Assembly (NCBI GenBank): GCA_036389035.1 | Contig: DASVQQ010000011.1 | Coordinates: forward strand, 124,001 to 188,000 | Source: Jatrophihabitans sp. | Lineage (GTDB): Bacteria; Actinomycetota; Actinomycetes; Mycobacteriales; Jatrophihabitantaceae | Direction of reading: 5' to 3' | Length of the DNA: 64,000 nt | Part shown: in pieces, positions 41,554 through 49,977 of the stretch | Position numbering within the stretch: the stretch's first letter is position 1 | Layout: the number at the start of each line of letters is the position of its first letter | Notes under the pieces: model-generated | The model's database searches: none | Told to the model about the DNA's origin: nothing | Seen by the model: only the letters and a program-made list of their open reading frames with translations | Translations under genes and position numbers: made by a program

Positions 41554-43479
41554 GTGACCGGTTCCCAGCATCCCGAGCCTCCCGACAGCGGCGACGCCGT
41601 CGGGACGGACGCCGATGCCCTCAGCCCGGCCTTCGAACGGCTGCTGGACTACCTCAAAGAGGTTCGGGGCTTCGATTTCACCGGCTACAAGCGGGCCAGC
41701 CTGGTGCGCCGCGTGCTGCACCAGATGCAGCGGGTCGCCATCACCGACTTCGAGCAGTATCACGACTACCTGCAGGTGCATCCGGAGGAGTTCACCCAGC
41801 TCTTCAACACCATCCTGATCAACGTCACTGGGTTCTTCCGCGATCGCGACGCCTGGGACCTGCTGGCCAGTGACCTGGTGCCGAGCCTGCTCGACCAGCT
41901 CGGCGACGAGCCGATCAGGCTGTGGAGCGCGGCCTGCGCCTCGGGCCAGGAGGCCTACAGCCTGGCGATGCTGTTCGCCGAGGCGCTCGGGCGGGAGAAG
42001 TTCCGGGCCCGGGTCAAGATCTATGCCACCGACGTCGATGAGGAGGCGCTGAGCTTCGCGCGGTTGGCCAGCTATACCGAGCGCGAGCTGGCGGGCCTGC
42101 CCGACGGCTACCGGCAGCGGTACTTCGAGCCGGCCGGCACCCGGTTCCAGTTCGACACCGACCTGCGGCGCAGCGTGATCTTCGGCCGCAACGACTTGTT
42201 GCAGGACGCGCCGATCTCGCGGATCGACCTGCTGGCCTGCCGCAACGCGCTGATGTACTTCAACGCCGAGACCCAGAACCGGATCGTGTCGCGGCTCGCT
42301 TTCGCGCTCAAACCGCAGGGGGTGCTCTTTCTCGGCAAGGCGGAGATGCTGCTCAACCACAGCGCCGCCTTCGAGCCGATCGACCTCAAGCGCCGGTTCT
42401 TCCGCAAGCGGACGTCGTCGCCGACAGCCCGCGCGGTGGCGGACAGTCTGCGCAGCGCGGCCGGTCAGGCGGCGACCGAACGCAGCCAGCTGTCCTCCGA
42501 GGCATTCCTCAACAGCCCGGTCGCGCACATCGTGATCGACCATGACAACCGGATCCAGCTGATCAACCACGCCGCCGGGGCCACCTTCGGCCTCAGCGTC
42601 CGCGACGTCGGCCGCAGCTTCTCCGAGCTGGAGATCTCCTACCGGCCGGCCGAGCTGCGCTCCTACATCGACGGCGTCGCCGCCTCACGGCAGCCGGCCT
42701 GGCTGCGTGGCATCGAGTGGCACCGCTCGCCCACCGAGGTGACGTTCCTCGACATCCAGGTGCTGCCGCTGACCGGGGGCGCCAACCGGCTGCTCGGGGT
42801 GTCGTTGATGTTCAACGACGTCTCGCGGTACCGGCGGCTGAACGACGACCTCGAAGCCACCAACCGCCAGCTCGAGACGGCTTATGAGGAGCTGCAGTCC
42901 ACCAACGAGGAACTCGAGACCACCAACGAGGAGCTGCAGTCCACCATCGAGGAGCTGGAGACCACCAACGAGGAGCTGCAGTCCACCAACGAAGAACTCG
43001 AGACCACCAACGAGGAGCTGCAGTCCACCAACGACGAGTTGCATGTCATCAACCAGGAACTGCAGGCCCGGACGGCCGAGATCAGCTCGCTGAACCACTT
43101 CATGGAATCGGTGCTCAGCAGCCTGACCGCCGCGGCGGTCGTGGTCAGCCCCGAGCTGACGGTGCGCACCTGGAACCGCCAGGCCTACGAGCTGTGGGGC
43201 TTGCGTGAGGATGAGACGTTGGGTCAACACCTGCTCAACCTCGACATCGGACTGCCCACCGACGAGCTGCGGACGGTGGCGCGCGAGGTCGCCAGCGGTG
43301 AGCGCGAGCGCGCCGAGCTGATCGTGCAGGCCGTCGACCGGCGCGGCCGGCCGGTGTCGCTGCGGGTCACCGTGACCACCCTGGCCGGCCCCGGTCCCCA
43401 GCGCGGCGGCAATGACGGTGCCCTGCTGTTGATGGAGAGCGCCAGCCAGTTGGGCGAGTCCGGACCGTCGGCGGGCTGA
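41554..43479 (+). CDS. CheR-type methyltransferase fused to PAS and a long repeat coiled coil
   Basis: About 641 residues. CheR fold: FERLLDYLKEVRGFDFTGYK (N-terminal), IRLWSAACASGQEAYSLAML (SAM motif), VKIYATDVDEEALSFA. Then a PAS (VAHIVIDHDNRIQLINHAAG), a coiled coil of Glu-Glu-Leu-x-Thr/Ser-Thr-Asn-Glu heptads (42850-43080, near-identical 42-bp DNA units), and a second PAS (VSPELTVRTWNRQAYELWGL). CheB/CheR/PAS proteins of this type feed hybrid kinases; no chemoreceptor or flagellar gene is here. The GTG at 41554 has GGTTGAGG upstream; a TTG at 41545 is possible. Confidence 0.85.
   Translation: MTGSQHPEPPDSGDAVGTDADALSPAFERLLDYLKEVRGFDFTGYKRASLVRRVLHQMQRVAITDFEQYHDYLQVHPEEFTQLFNTILINVTGFFRDRDAWDLLASDLVPSLLDQLGDEPIRLWSAACASGQEAYSLAMLFAEALGREKFRARVKIYATDVDEEALSFARLASYTERELAGLPDGYRQRYFEPAGTRFQFDTDLRRSVIFGRNDLLQDAPISRIDLLACRNALMYFNAETQNRIVSRLAFALKPQGVLFLGKAEMLLNHSAAFEPIDLKRRFFRKRTSSPTARAVADSLRSAAGQAATERSQLSSEAFLNSPVAHIVIDHDNRIQLINHAAGATFGLSVRDVGRSFSELEISYRPAELRSYIDGVAASRQPAWLRGIEWHRSPTEVTFLDIQVLPLTGGANRLLGVSLMFNDVSRYRRLNDDLEATNRQLETAYEELQSTNEELETTNEELQSTIEELETTNEELQSTNEELETTNEELQSTNDELHVINQELQARTAEISSLNHFMESVLSSLTAAAVVVSPELTVRTWNRQAYELWGLREDETLGQHLLNLDIGLPTDELRTVAREVASGERERAELIVQAVDRRGRPVSLRVTVTTLAGPGPQRGGNDGALLLMESASQLGESGPSAG
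42850..43080 (+). repeat. Coding repeats for the heptad coiled coil in the CheR-PAS gene
   Basis: 42-bp composite units pair the codons GAGGAGCTGCAGTCCACCAAC and GAGGAACTCGAGACCACCAAC with few changes, about three times over. The encoded heptads are in register for a parallel coiled coil that could pass a signal from the methyltransferase to the distal PAS. Confidence 0.9.
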
Positions 43480-43649
43480 CCAAGTAACCGGTTGAGCGAC
43501 CGGCAAGGCGATGTTAGGTTTGGCCGTTCTGAGCCAGTAGGACTGGGCCTCGTCGCCGGACGCGTCCAGCCCTGTATAACTTTAATCCCACACTCGCGGC
43601 GGTTGAGAAACAGCTGTCCGCGGGCAGGGCAGTACCGCACGGGGACGTC

Positions 43650-46600
43650 ATGACATCGCCATCCGAACTCTCGGAGTTCCTTGCTCGGCTGAGCGAGAAG
43701 CACTCCCGGCTCACCGCGATGGCTGCTTCAGAGGGAAGCGCCGAGGTCAGCGAGCTGATGGCCGAGGTGGCCGACCTGGGTGAGCAGTTGCTGGTGGCCG
43801 ATGAGGAGCTTCGCGCCCAGCACGAGCAGCTGGCCGAGTCGCGCTCGAAGCTCGAAGCGCTGAACGCTCGCAACGAGCAACTGTTCGACGCCTCACCGCA
43901 GGCCCTGGTGATCACCGACGCCTACGGCATCGTGCTGGACCTCAACCGGGCCGCCTCGACGCTGCTGGCCGGCCTGGACGGCTCCAACAGCCGGCGTCCG
44001 ATCACCTCGCTGTTCCAGTCCGAACACCGGCGCTTGATCCGCGCGATGATCACCGGCGCCCGGGTCGAGCAGTCCCCGCAGCAGGGCGAGGTGGAGCTGG
44101 CCGGCGACGGAGAAGGCATCGGCGTCTCGGTGCGGGTTCAGGCCTTTCAGCACTCGCTGACCGATCAGCACCTGCTGCGCTGGGAGCTCACCCTCGCCGC
44201 GCCTGCGCTGGCAGTGGTCACCTCGCTGCCCGACCGGGTCACCTCGCTGCCCGACCGGGTCACCCGCGCCGCCCAGGACACCGGCAGGGACGCGGGCAGC
44301 GACACCGGCAGGGACGCGGGCAGCGACACCGGCAGCGGCGCCGCGGAGCTGTTCCCCGGCAGCGGCGCCGCGGAGCTGTTCCCCGGCGATGACGAGACCA
44401 TGACGATGCTGCGCCAGTTCGACTGGGCGGCCAGCCCGCTCGGCCCGGTGCGGCAGTGGCCCGCGGAGTTGCGGGCGGCGGTGCGCACCGTGCTGGCGTC
44501 CAAGGCGCCGATGCTGATCTGGTGGGGCCCGCAGCTGATCCAGCTCTACAACGACGCCTACCGCCCGTTGCTCGGCGACAAGCACCCGGCCGCTCTCGGC
44601 CAGCCGGCTGCCGAGTGCTGGGCCGAGATCTGGCCCGCGGTCGGCGCCCGGGCGATGAGCGTGCTGGCCGGTGACGGGGCCAGCTACTTCGAGAACGAAC
44701 TGCTGTTCCTCCAGCGCGCCGGCTACCAGGAGGAGACCTACTGGACCTACTCCTACAGCCCGATCAGCGGCGACTCCGGCCAGGTGCTGGGGGTCCTCGT
44801 CGTCGTCAGCGAGGTGACCCACCAGCAGGTGGCGAACCGGTGGATGCAGACGATCCGCGAGCTCGGAGCGCTGTCGGTGACCGCGCCGGAGACACCTGAC
44901 GATGTCTGCGAGCAGGCGCTGCAGGTGCTGGCGAGCAACCGCGCGAGCATCCCGTTCGCGGCTGTCTACGCCCTTGCCGAGGACGGTCGGGCCACGCTGC
45001 GGGGATGCTACGGCCTGTCTCCCGACAGCGCCCCGCTGCCGGCCGAGCTGCCGGCCGCGGACGCCTCGGCACCGCTCGGCCGGGTGCTCAGCACCGGGGT
45101 AGCCGAATTCAGCGACCCGGCCGGCGTGGCGCCGGGCCTGGTGTTGCAGTCCTCGCCACTGGGTCCCGCCGTTCCCGACACCGTCTGGGTGCAACCCGTC
45201 TGGCTCAGCGGGCGTGCGCAGCCGCACGCGGTGCTGGTGATGGGGGCCAATCCCTACCGCGCCCCCGACGAGGCCTTCCTGCGGTTCCTGGATCTGGCCG
45301 CCCGCCAGTTCGGTATAGAGCTCAGCGACGCGATGGCCTATGCCGGCGAGCACCGTCGAGCCGAGGCCTTCGCCCAGCTGGACCAGGCCAAGACCCGGTT
45401 CTTCGAGAACATCAGCCACGAGTTCCGTACACCGCTCACGCTGATGATGGGCCCGATCCAGGCCTTGCTCGACGATCCGGACGTCAACCTGCCGCCGGAC
45501 CGCCGGGCCGATGTGGCCTCGGCGCGGCGGGCGGTGCTGCGCCTGAGCAGGCTGGTGGACACGCTGCTCGAGTTCGCGCGGGCCGAGGCCGACGAGCTGC
45601 ACGCCAACCTCGAGTTGACCGACCTGGCGCAGTTGAGCACCGACGTGGCCAGCATGTTCCGCTCAGTGGTGGAAGAGGCCGGTCTGAAGCTGGTGGTGGA
45701 CACCGCCGCGGTGTCCGAACCGATCGCCGTCGACCCCGAGATGGTCAACAAGATCCTGCTGAACCTGCTGTCCAACGCGGTGAAGTTCACCCGGCGGGGC
45801 ACCATCCACCTCCGGCTGGAAGAAGGCGGCGACGAGGTCCGCTTGACGGTCACCGACACCGGTCTCGGGATCTCGGCAGAGGAGTTGCCGCGGGTCTTCG
45901 AGCGGTTCCACCAGGTGCCCGTTCGGGGCGCGCGCAGCCGTGAGGGGGCCGGCATCGGCCTGTCCCTGGTGAGTGACCTGGCTCGCGCGCACGGTGGCGA
46001 GGTGAGCGTGCGCAGCGAGCTGGGCAGCGGCAGCGAGTTCACCGTGCGGCTCCCCCGGGTCGCGGTCGGGCCGCATCGGGAACCGGTCGCCGGTGGCATC
46101 TCCACCGTCGCGCCGGCCTTCATCGCCGAGGCGCACACCTGGTCGGCCACCCAGAGCGAACCCGCTCCGACCGAGCCCGCCCGGCAGTCCGAGCCGGCTG
46201 ACCCCACTGTGCTGCCGGCCGGCCGGATCCTGCTGGTCGAGGACAACGTCGACATGCGTGACTACCTCAGCCGGTTGCTGCGCGCCGACGGCTGGCAGGT
46301 CGAGGCAGTCGGCTCGGTGGACGAGGCACTCGCCGCCGGGGCGGTGCCGGACCTGGTGCTCTCCGATGTGATGCTGCCCGACCGCAGCGGCGTCGAGCTG
46401 ATCAAGCTGATGCGCGCCAACCCGATGCTGATGCGGATTCCGGCGATCCTGCTCACTGCCCGGGCCGGAGCCGAGTCGGCTGCCGAGGGGCTGCGAGCCG
46501 GCGCCGATGACTACATCGTCAAGCCGTTCGCCGCCCCCGAGCTGCTGGCCCGGGTCCGCACCCATTACGAGCTGGCCAAGCTCCGGGAGTACGCGCTCAA

Positions 46601-46817
46601 CCGGGCCGAGGACAAGGTCGCCAACCTGGAGCGGGCGCTGGCCAGCAACCGGCAGATCGGCGCCGCGATGGGCATCCTGATGACCAGGTTGAAGCTGACC
46701 GATGAGCAGGCTTTCGACTTGCTGCGCAAGACAAGTCAGAACCGGCACCGCAAGCTGCGTGATATCGCCGAAGAGGTGACGATCACCGGAGAGCTGCCGT
46801 CGCACCTGTCGGGGTAG
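43650..46817 (+). CDS. Hybrid sensor histidine kinase: PAS-PAS-GAF-HisKA-HATPase-REC-ANTAR
   Basis: 1055 residues. Coiled coil and PAS (about 75-180), a linker with in-frame repeats (VTSLPDR twice, DTGRDAGS twice, GSGAAELFP twice), a PAS-like domain (250-395), a GAF (400-560), HisKA with His at about 590 in FFENISHEFRTPLTLM, HATPase (NKILLNLLSNAVKFT; TDTGLGIS), a receiver (about 860-975; LLVEDNVDM, phospho-Asp in VLSDVMLPDRSG, Lys in YIVKPFAAP), and a C-terminal ANTAR (LASNRQIGAAMGILMTRLKL). A kinase ending in an RNA-binding ANTAR suggests that phosphotransfer stays in one chain and directly controls antitermination. The stop is repeated at 46794-46865. Confidence 0.9.
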   Translation: MTSPSELSEFLARLSEKHSRLTAMAASEGSAEVSELMAEVADLGEQLLVADEELRAQHEQLAESRSKLEALNARNEQLFDASPQALVITDAYGIVLDLNRAASTLLAGLDGSNSRRPITSLFQSEHRRLIRAMITGARVEQSPQQGEVELAGDGEGIGVSVRVQAFQHSLTDQHLLRWELTLAAPALAVVTSLPDRVTSLPDRVTRAAQDTGRDAGSDTGRDAGSDTGSGAAELFPGSGAAELFPGDDETMTMLRQFDWAASPLGPVRQWPAELRAAVRTVLASKAPMLIWWGPQLIQLYNDAYRPLLGDKHPAALGQPAAECWAEIWPAVGARAMSVLAGDGASYFENELLFLQRAGYQEETYWTYSYSPISGDSGQVLGVLVVVSEVTHQQVANRWMQTIRELGALSVTAPETPDDVCEQALQVLASNRASIPFAAVYALAEDGRATLRGCYGLSPDSAPLPAELPAADASAPLGRVLSTGVAEFSDPAGVAPGLVLQSSPLGPAVPDTVWVQPVWLSGRAQPHAVLVMGANPYRAPDEAFLRFLDLAARQFGIELSDAMAYAGEHRRAEAFAQLDQAKTRFFENISHEFRTPLTLMMGPIQALLDDPDVNLPPDRRADVASARRAVLRLSRLVDTLLEFARAEADELHANLELTDLAQLSTDVASMFRSVVEEAGLKLVVDTAAVSEPIAVDPEMVNKILLNLLSNAVKFTRRGTIHLRLEEGGDEVRLTVTDTGLGISAEELPRVFERFHQVPVRGARSREGAGIGLSLVSDLARAHGGEVSVRSELGSGSEFTVRLPRVAVGPHREPVAGGISTVAPAFIAEAHTWSATQSEPAPTEPARQSEPADPTVLPAGRILLVEDNVDMRDYLSRLLRADGWQVEAVGSVDEALAAGAVPDLVLSDVMLPDRSGVELIKLMRANPMLMRIPAILLTARAGAESAAEGLRAGADDYIVKPFAAPELLARVRTHYELAKLREYALNRAEDKVANLERALASNRQIGAAMGILMTRLKLTDEQAFDLLRKTSQNRHRKLRDIAEEVTITGELPSHLSG

Positions 46818-46865
46818 CGGCTGCGATCGCTGCCACCGCACCTGTCGGGGTAGCGGCTGCGACCC
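46794..46865. repeat. 36-bp tandem duplication across the kinase stop codon
   Basis: Two copies (46794-46829, 46830-46865) share CGCACCTGTCGGGGTAGCGG and differ at a few bases. The first holds the real TAG (46815-46817), the second a copy. The convergent STAS gene ends 2 bp beyond. Confidence 0.95.
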
Positions 46866-46867
46866 GC

Positions 46868-47320
46868 TCAGCCGGCCAGGCTCTGCCTGGACCGGGCAAG
46901 CCGTGACCCGGCCTGCCGTGACCTGGCCTGCCCGGCTGCGCGGGTCGTCCCGGCGCCCAGCACCACCGACGTCTCGGTGGCCAGCAACGGCTCGGCGAAC
47001 ATCCGTAGCACCGACATGACGTGGGCGTTGGCATTGGTGAGCACTAGCCGGCCACCGCTGACCGTCAGCAGCTCGCGCACTCTGAGCAGGGCGTTCACCC
47101 CGTCCATGTCAAGGGATTGCAGGTCTGCCAGATCCAGGCGCAGTCGCCGGGTGCCGCCGTTGACACAGCTGCGGGTGAAGTTCTCGAAGCCGGGGCACAC
47201 CGAGCCGAGCAGGTGGCCCGCGAGAAAGAAGATTGCCCTTTCGGGATCGACGCCTCCGACTCGGAGCGCGAACTCCAGTCTCGCGTCGTCGCGGTCAGGT
47301 GCTAAGAAGTCGGTGGGCAT
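46868..47320 (-). CDS. STAS-domain protein (anti-sigma-factor antagonist-like)
   Basis: 150 residues. LRLDLADLQSLDMDGVNALLRVRELLTVSGGRLVLTNANAHVMSVLRMF has the STAS signature, with Ser in LQSLDMDG at the phospho-site region. The first ~60 residues include FFLAGHLLGSVCPGFENFTR. The last ~35 are a Arg/Ala/Gly/Ser repeat tail (QARSRQAGSRLARSRQ). GGAGGCG precedes the ATG. It is divergent from the GreA/B-like gene by 288 bp, with a CCCAGC-AAG-GCTGGG hairpin at 47341-47355. Confidence 0.75.
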   Translation of the reverse strand: MPTDFLAPDRDDARLEFALRVGGVDPERAIFFLAGHLLGSVCPGFENFTRSCVNGGTRRLRLDLADLQSLDMDGVNALLRVRELLTVSGGRLVLTNANAHVMSVLRMFAEPLLATETSVVLGAGTTRAAGQARSRQAGSRLARSRQSLAG

Positions 47321-47340
47321 CTAACGCCTCCGGGATGACC

Positions 47341-47355
47341 CCCAGCAAGGCTGGG
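47341..47355. other. Hairpin CCCAGC-AAG-GCTGGG in the divergent gap
   Basis: Six-bp perfect arms with a three-base loop, 21 bases upstream of the STAS start on that strand's 5' side. It could be a protein-binding dyad or mRNA leader structure. No other feature was seen in 47356-47608 apart from the GreA/B-like start region. Confidence 0.35.
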
Positions 47356-47608
47356 AGGCCGGCGGCTGCAGTTCCAACCCTTCGTCAACAGTAGCCGTCA
47401 TCCAGTGGATTTCACACCGAAATCCCGCAAGGGAAGGCCCATGAGGGCGGTGTCGCCGGTGTGCCACACGAGAAGATCACGCGGTCGATAGTTGTGCGAT
47501 TCGGCGAAACTGGCAGCCGGTGCTGTCGTGCCGTACCGTCTACCTCAGAATTGGGTCGGCCCAGCAGGTGGTTTCGCCAGTTCAGCTCAACCGCCGGAGC
47601 GCTCAGCC

Positions 47609-48214
47609 ATGACTTCGACCCTTCCTGCTCGCACTGCCCGCAAGTCGACCCGCAAGTCCGCCGGCGTGGCGCCGCCCGCTGCCGAGTCCGTCCCAGCCCC
47701 GACCGCCACTGCTGATGCCGTCGAGCACGCGATCCGCGTCCGGCTGGACGACCTCAAGGCCCAGTGCGCCGAAGCGCTGGCCCAGTACACTCCGCCTGGC
47801 TCGTGCGGTGACGCCGCCGATCGGTGCGCCAACGTCGAGCTCGCGATCACCATCGAAGACCTGCAGGCCCGGATCACCGAGCTGGAGCTGATGCTGCAGG
47901 CGCCCAAGAGCCTGCGGCAGCCACGCCGCGCCGGCCGCAAGAGCCGGCCGGCCGGCTCCGTCCAGGTCGGCAGCCAGGTGCAGCTCAGCTTCGACGGCGG
48001 CCGCAGCCGCGAGACGTTCGTCCTGCTGCCGCACGAACTCGCCCTCGGCGACGACGAGGTGGTCACGCCCAACAGCCCGCTCGGGCAGGCGCTGCAGGGC
48101 GCGGTGCCCGGTGTCCAGGTCAGCTACCGGGCCGCCAACCGCACCACCATCACCGTGGAAGTCATCGCGGTCGACGGCCAGGAATTCACACCCCAGTCGG
48201 CCAAGTCGGCCTGA
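47609..48214 (+). CDS. GreA/GreB-like elongation factor family protein
   Basis: 201 residues. The first ~50 are Thr/Ala/Pro-rich. Residues ~50-110 (VEHAIRVRLDDLKAQCAEAL, NVELAITIEDLQARITELEL) form a coiled coil. The rest has the GreA/GreB C-terminal FKBP-like fold: VGSQVQLSFDGGRSRETFVLLP, VVTPNSPLGQALQGAVPGVQVSYRAANR. The acidic tip residues of true Gre factors are not evident, so it may be an Rnk- or GreA-like RNA-polymerase-binding regulator rather than a cleavage factor. GGAG lies ten bases before the ATG. Confidence 0.75.
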   Translation: MTSTLPARTARKSTRKSAGVAPPAAESVPAPTATADAVEHAIRVRLDDLKAQCAEALAQYTPPGSCGDAADRCANVELAITIEDLQARITELELMLQAPKSLRQPRRAGRKSRPAGSVQVGSQVQLSFDGGRSRETFVLLPHELALGDDEVVTPNSPLGQALQGAVPGVQVSYRAANRTTITVEVIAVDGQEFTPQSAKSA

Positions 48215-48235
48215 GCGAGGCGGTTCGCCGGCTGG

Positions 48236-48976
48236 TCAGCGTGGCCAGCCGGGCTCTCGCCGGGAGTTGATCACCAGGTTCTGCACGAAGGTGTCCGGCG
48301 GCAGCGTCAGCATGAATTCGACCGCGCTGGCGACGGTGTCCGGGTCCATCATCACCTCTTGGGACAGCTGCCACTGATCCATCATCGGGGTGTTCATGGC
48401 GCTGGGCATCAAGCCGTGGATCCGAGCCGGCCAGCGGTACTCGTAGGCCTCGCGCTGCATGATCTTGGTGAGCATCGCCAGCGCGGCCTTGGAGCTGTTG
48501 TAGGCCGCCGCGTCCGCGCCGACGGTGATCGCCGAGATCGAGATGACGTTGACCACGTCAGCGGGATAGCGGCGTTCCTCGGCGCCGAGGGTCTTGAGGA
48601 ACTGTCGGGTGGTGTACAGCGGGCCGGACTGGTTGACGGCCAGCACGTCCTGCCACTGCTGGTCCGAGATATCGAGGATGCCGGCGCCCCGGTCGGTTCC
48701 GGCATTGTTGACCAGGGCGTCGAAGCGCTCGCCGAACCGGGCCGCGGTGGTGTCGATCGCCTCGGCGACACTGGCCGGATCGGTCACGTCCAGCAAGCAG
48801 GACGAGGCACTGCCCCCGGCGTCAGACACCAGCCGGACGGTTTCCTCAGCGCCCTTGAGATCGACGTCGGCGACCACCGGATGCGCTCCCCCGGCAGCCA
48901 GCCGTCGCGAGATCGCCCGTCCGAGGCCGCTACCACCGCCGGTGATCAGAACCGCGCGTTGCTCTAGTGTGCGCAT
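48236..48976 (-). CDS. SDR family oxidoreductase
   Basis: 246 residues. LITGGGSGLGRAISRRLAAGG (TGxxxGxG), VNNAGTDRGAG (NNAG), catalytic Ser in VISISAITVG and YxxxK in AAYNSSKAAL. A classical SDR with NAD(P). Its ATG lies 13 bases inside the end of the GT9 gene, so it is the last gene of the glycan operon. It may modify a sugar or an unrelated alcohol. Confidence 0.85.
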   Translation of the reverse strand: MRTLEQRAVLITGGGSGLGRAISRRLAAGGAHPVVADVDLKGAEETVRLVSDAGGSASSCLLDVTDPASVAEAIDTTAARFGERFDALVNNAGTDRGAGILDISDQQWQDVLAVNQSGPLYTTRQFLKTLGAEERRYPADVVNVISISAITVGADAAAYNSSKAALAMLTKIMQREAYEYRWPARIHGLMPSAMNTPMMDQWQLSQEVMMDPDTVASAVEFMLTLPPDTFVQNLVINSRREPGWPR

Positions 48977-49977
48977 GTCGACTCCTCATCCTCAGGGCTC
49001 ATTGACTGACTGAACATCGCGGGCCGGTCGCCGGGCAGCCGCTCGACCGCGTCCAGCACCTCCTCGACGGTGATCGCCAGCAAGGCCGGATCCACCTGCT
49101 GGCCGTGCGGGTCACCGGTCCCGTCGCCGTGCCACAGCACCCGGTGCGGGCCGCCCGCGGGTGGCCCCCAGCTCGCCGGTGACACCGGCCCGAAGAGCAG
49201 CACCGACGGGGTGCGGTAATTCGAGGCGACGTGGGCCACCCCGGTGTCGCCGCAGATCAGCAGTCGGGCGCGCCCGATCAGCGACACCAGCTCCGGCAAG
49301 GACAACCCCAGCAGTGCCGGCGCCTGCGCCTGCTCGGCCACCGAACGCGCCAGCGCGGCCTCGTCCGGCCCACCGGTGACGACCACCCGATGACCGCGCT
49401 CGCGCAACGCCGAGGCGAGCGCCGCGAACCGCCGCGCCGGCCAGCGTCGGGACGGGGCGGCCGCGCCCGGGTGCAGCACCGTCAGCGACGGCGGCATTCG
49501 CACCGGCGGCAGCCGCATGCAGCCCACCGCCTGGCAGCCGGCCGGGCTTTCCAGCGGGCTGCCGGGGGCCGGCAGCACCTCGGCGACCAGCCGGCACCAC
49601 CGGCTGACCTCATGCTCGCCGGCCAGCCACCGCGGCCCGACCAGGCTGCGGGCGGGATCGGCGAAGCCGTACAGGCGCGGGGGCGTGAGGGCGCTGAGCA
49701 ACCGCCGGCTGGCCGGGCCGTTGCCGTGCAGGTCGAGTGCCACGTCCAGGCCGGCCGGCCTCGGGCTGATCGGCGCCAGCTCGGCCGCCGGCAGCAACCG
49801 GTCCACCGCCGGGATCAGCGGAACGAGCGGCGCGAACACCGCCGGCGCTGCCAGCACCACCTGGTGGCCGGGCAGCGCGGCTTTGATCAGGCCCAGCGCC
49901 GGCAGCCCGGTGATGAAGTCACCCAGCCCCAGCGCGCGCAAGGCCAGCACAACCGGCCGGCCGTCGGTCGGGCTCAC
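48964..49977 (-). CDS. GT9-family glycosyltransferase (heptosyltransferase-like)
   Basis: 337 residues. LALRALGLGDFITGLPALGLIKAALPGH at the N-terminus, LDVALDLHGNGPASRRLL, LTVLHPGAAAPSRRWPARRFAAL (the donor-site PG motif) and LLICGDTGVAHVASNYRTPSVLLFGPVSP (GDTGVAH) are the GT9/WaaC pattern. It uses ADP-heptose-type donors. GTG at 49977 shares one base with the HldE stop. In an actinomycete without LPS it would act on a cell-surface glycan, glycolipid or metabolite. Confidence 0.85.
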   Translation of the reverse strand: MSPTDGRPVVLALRALGLGDFITGLPALGLIKAALPGHQVVLAAPAVFAPLVPLIPAVDRLLPAAELAPISPRPAGLDVALDLHGNGPASRRLLSALTPPRLYGFADPARSLVGPRWLAGEHEVSRWCRLVAEVLPAPGSPLESPAGCQAVGCMRLPPVRMPPSLTVLHPGAAAPSRRWPARRFAALASALRERGHRVVVTGGPDEAALARSVAEQAQAPALLGLSLPELVSLIGRARLLICGDTGVAHVASNYRTPSVLLFGPVSPASWGPPAGGPHRVLWHGDGTGDPHGQQVDPALLAITVEEVLDAVERLPGDRPAMFSQSMSPEDEESTCAH

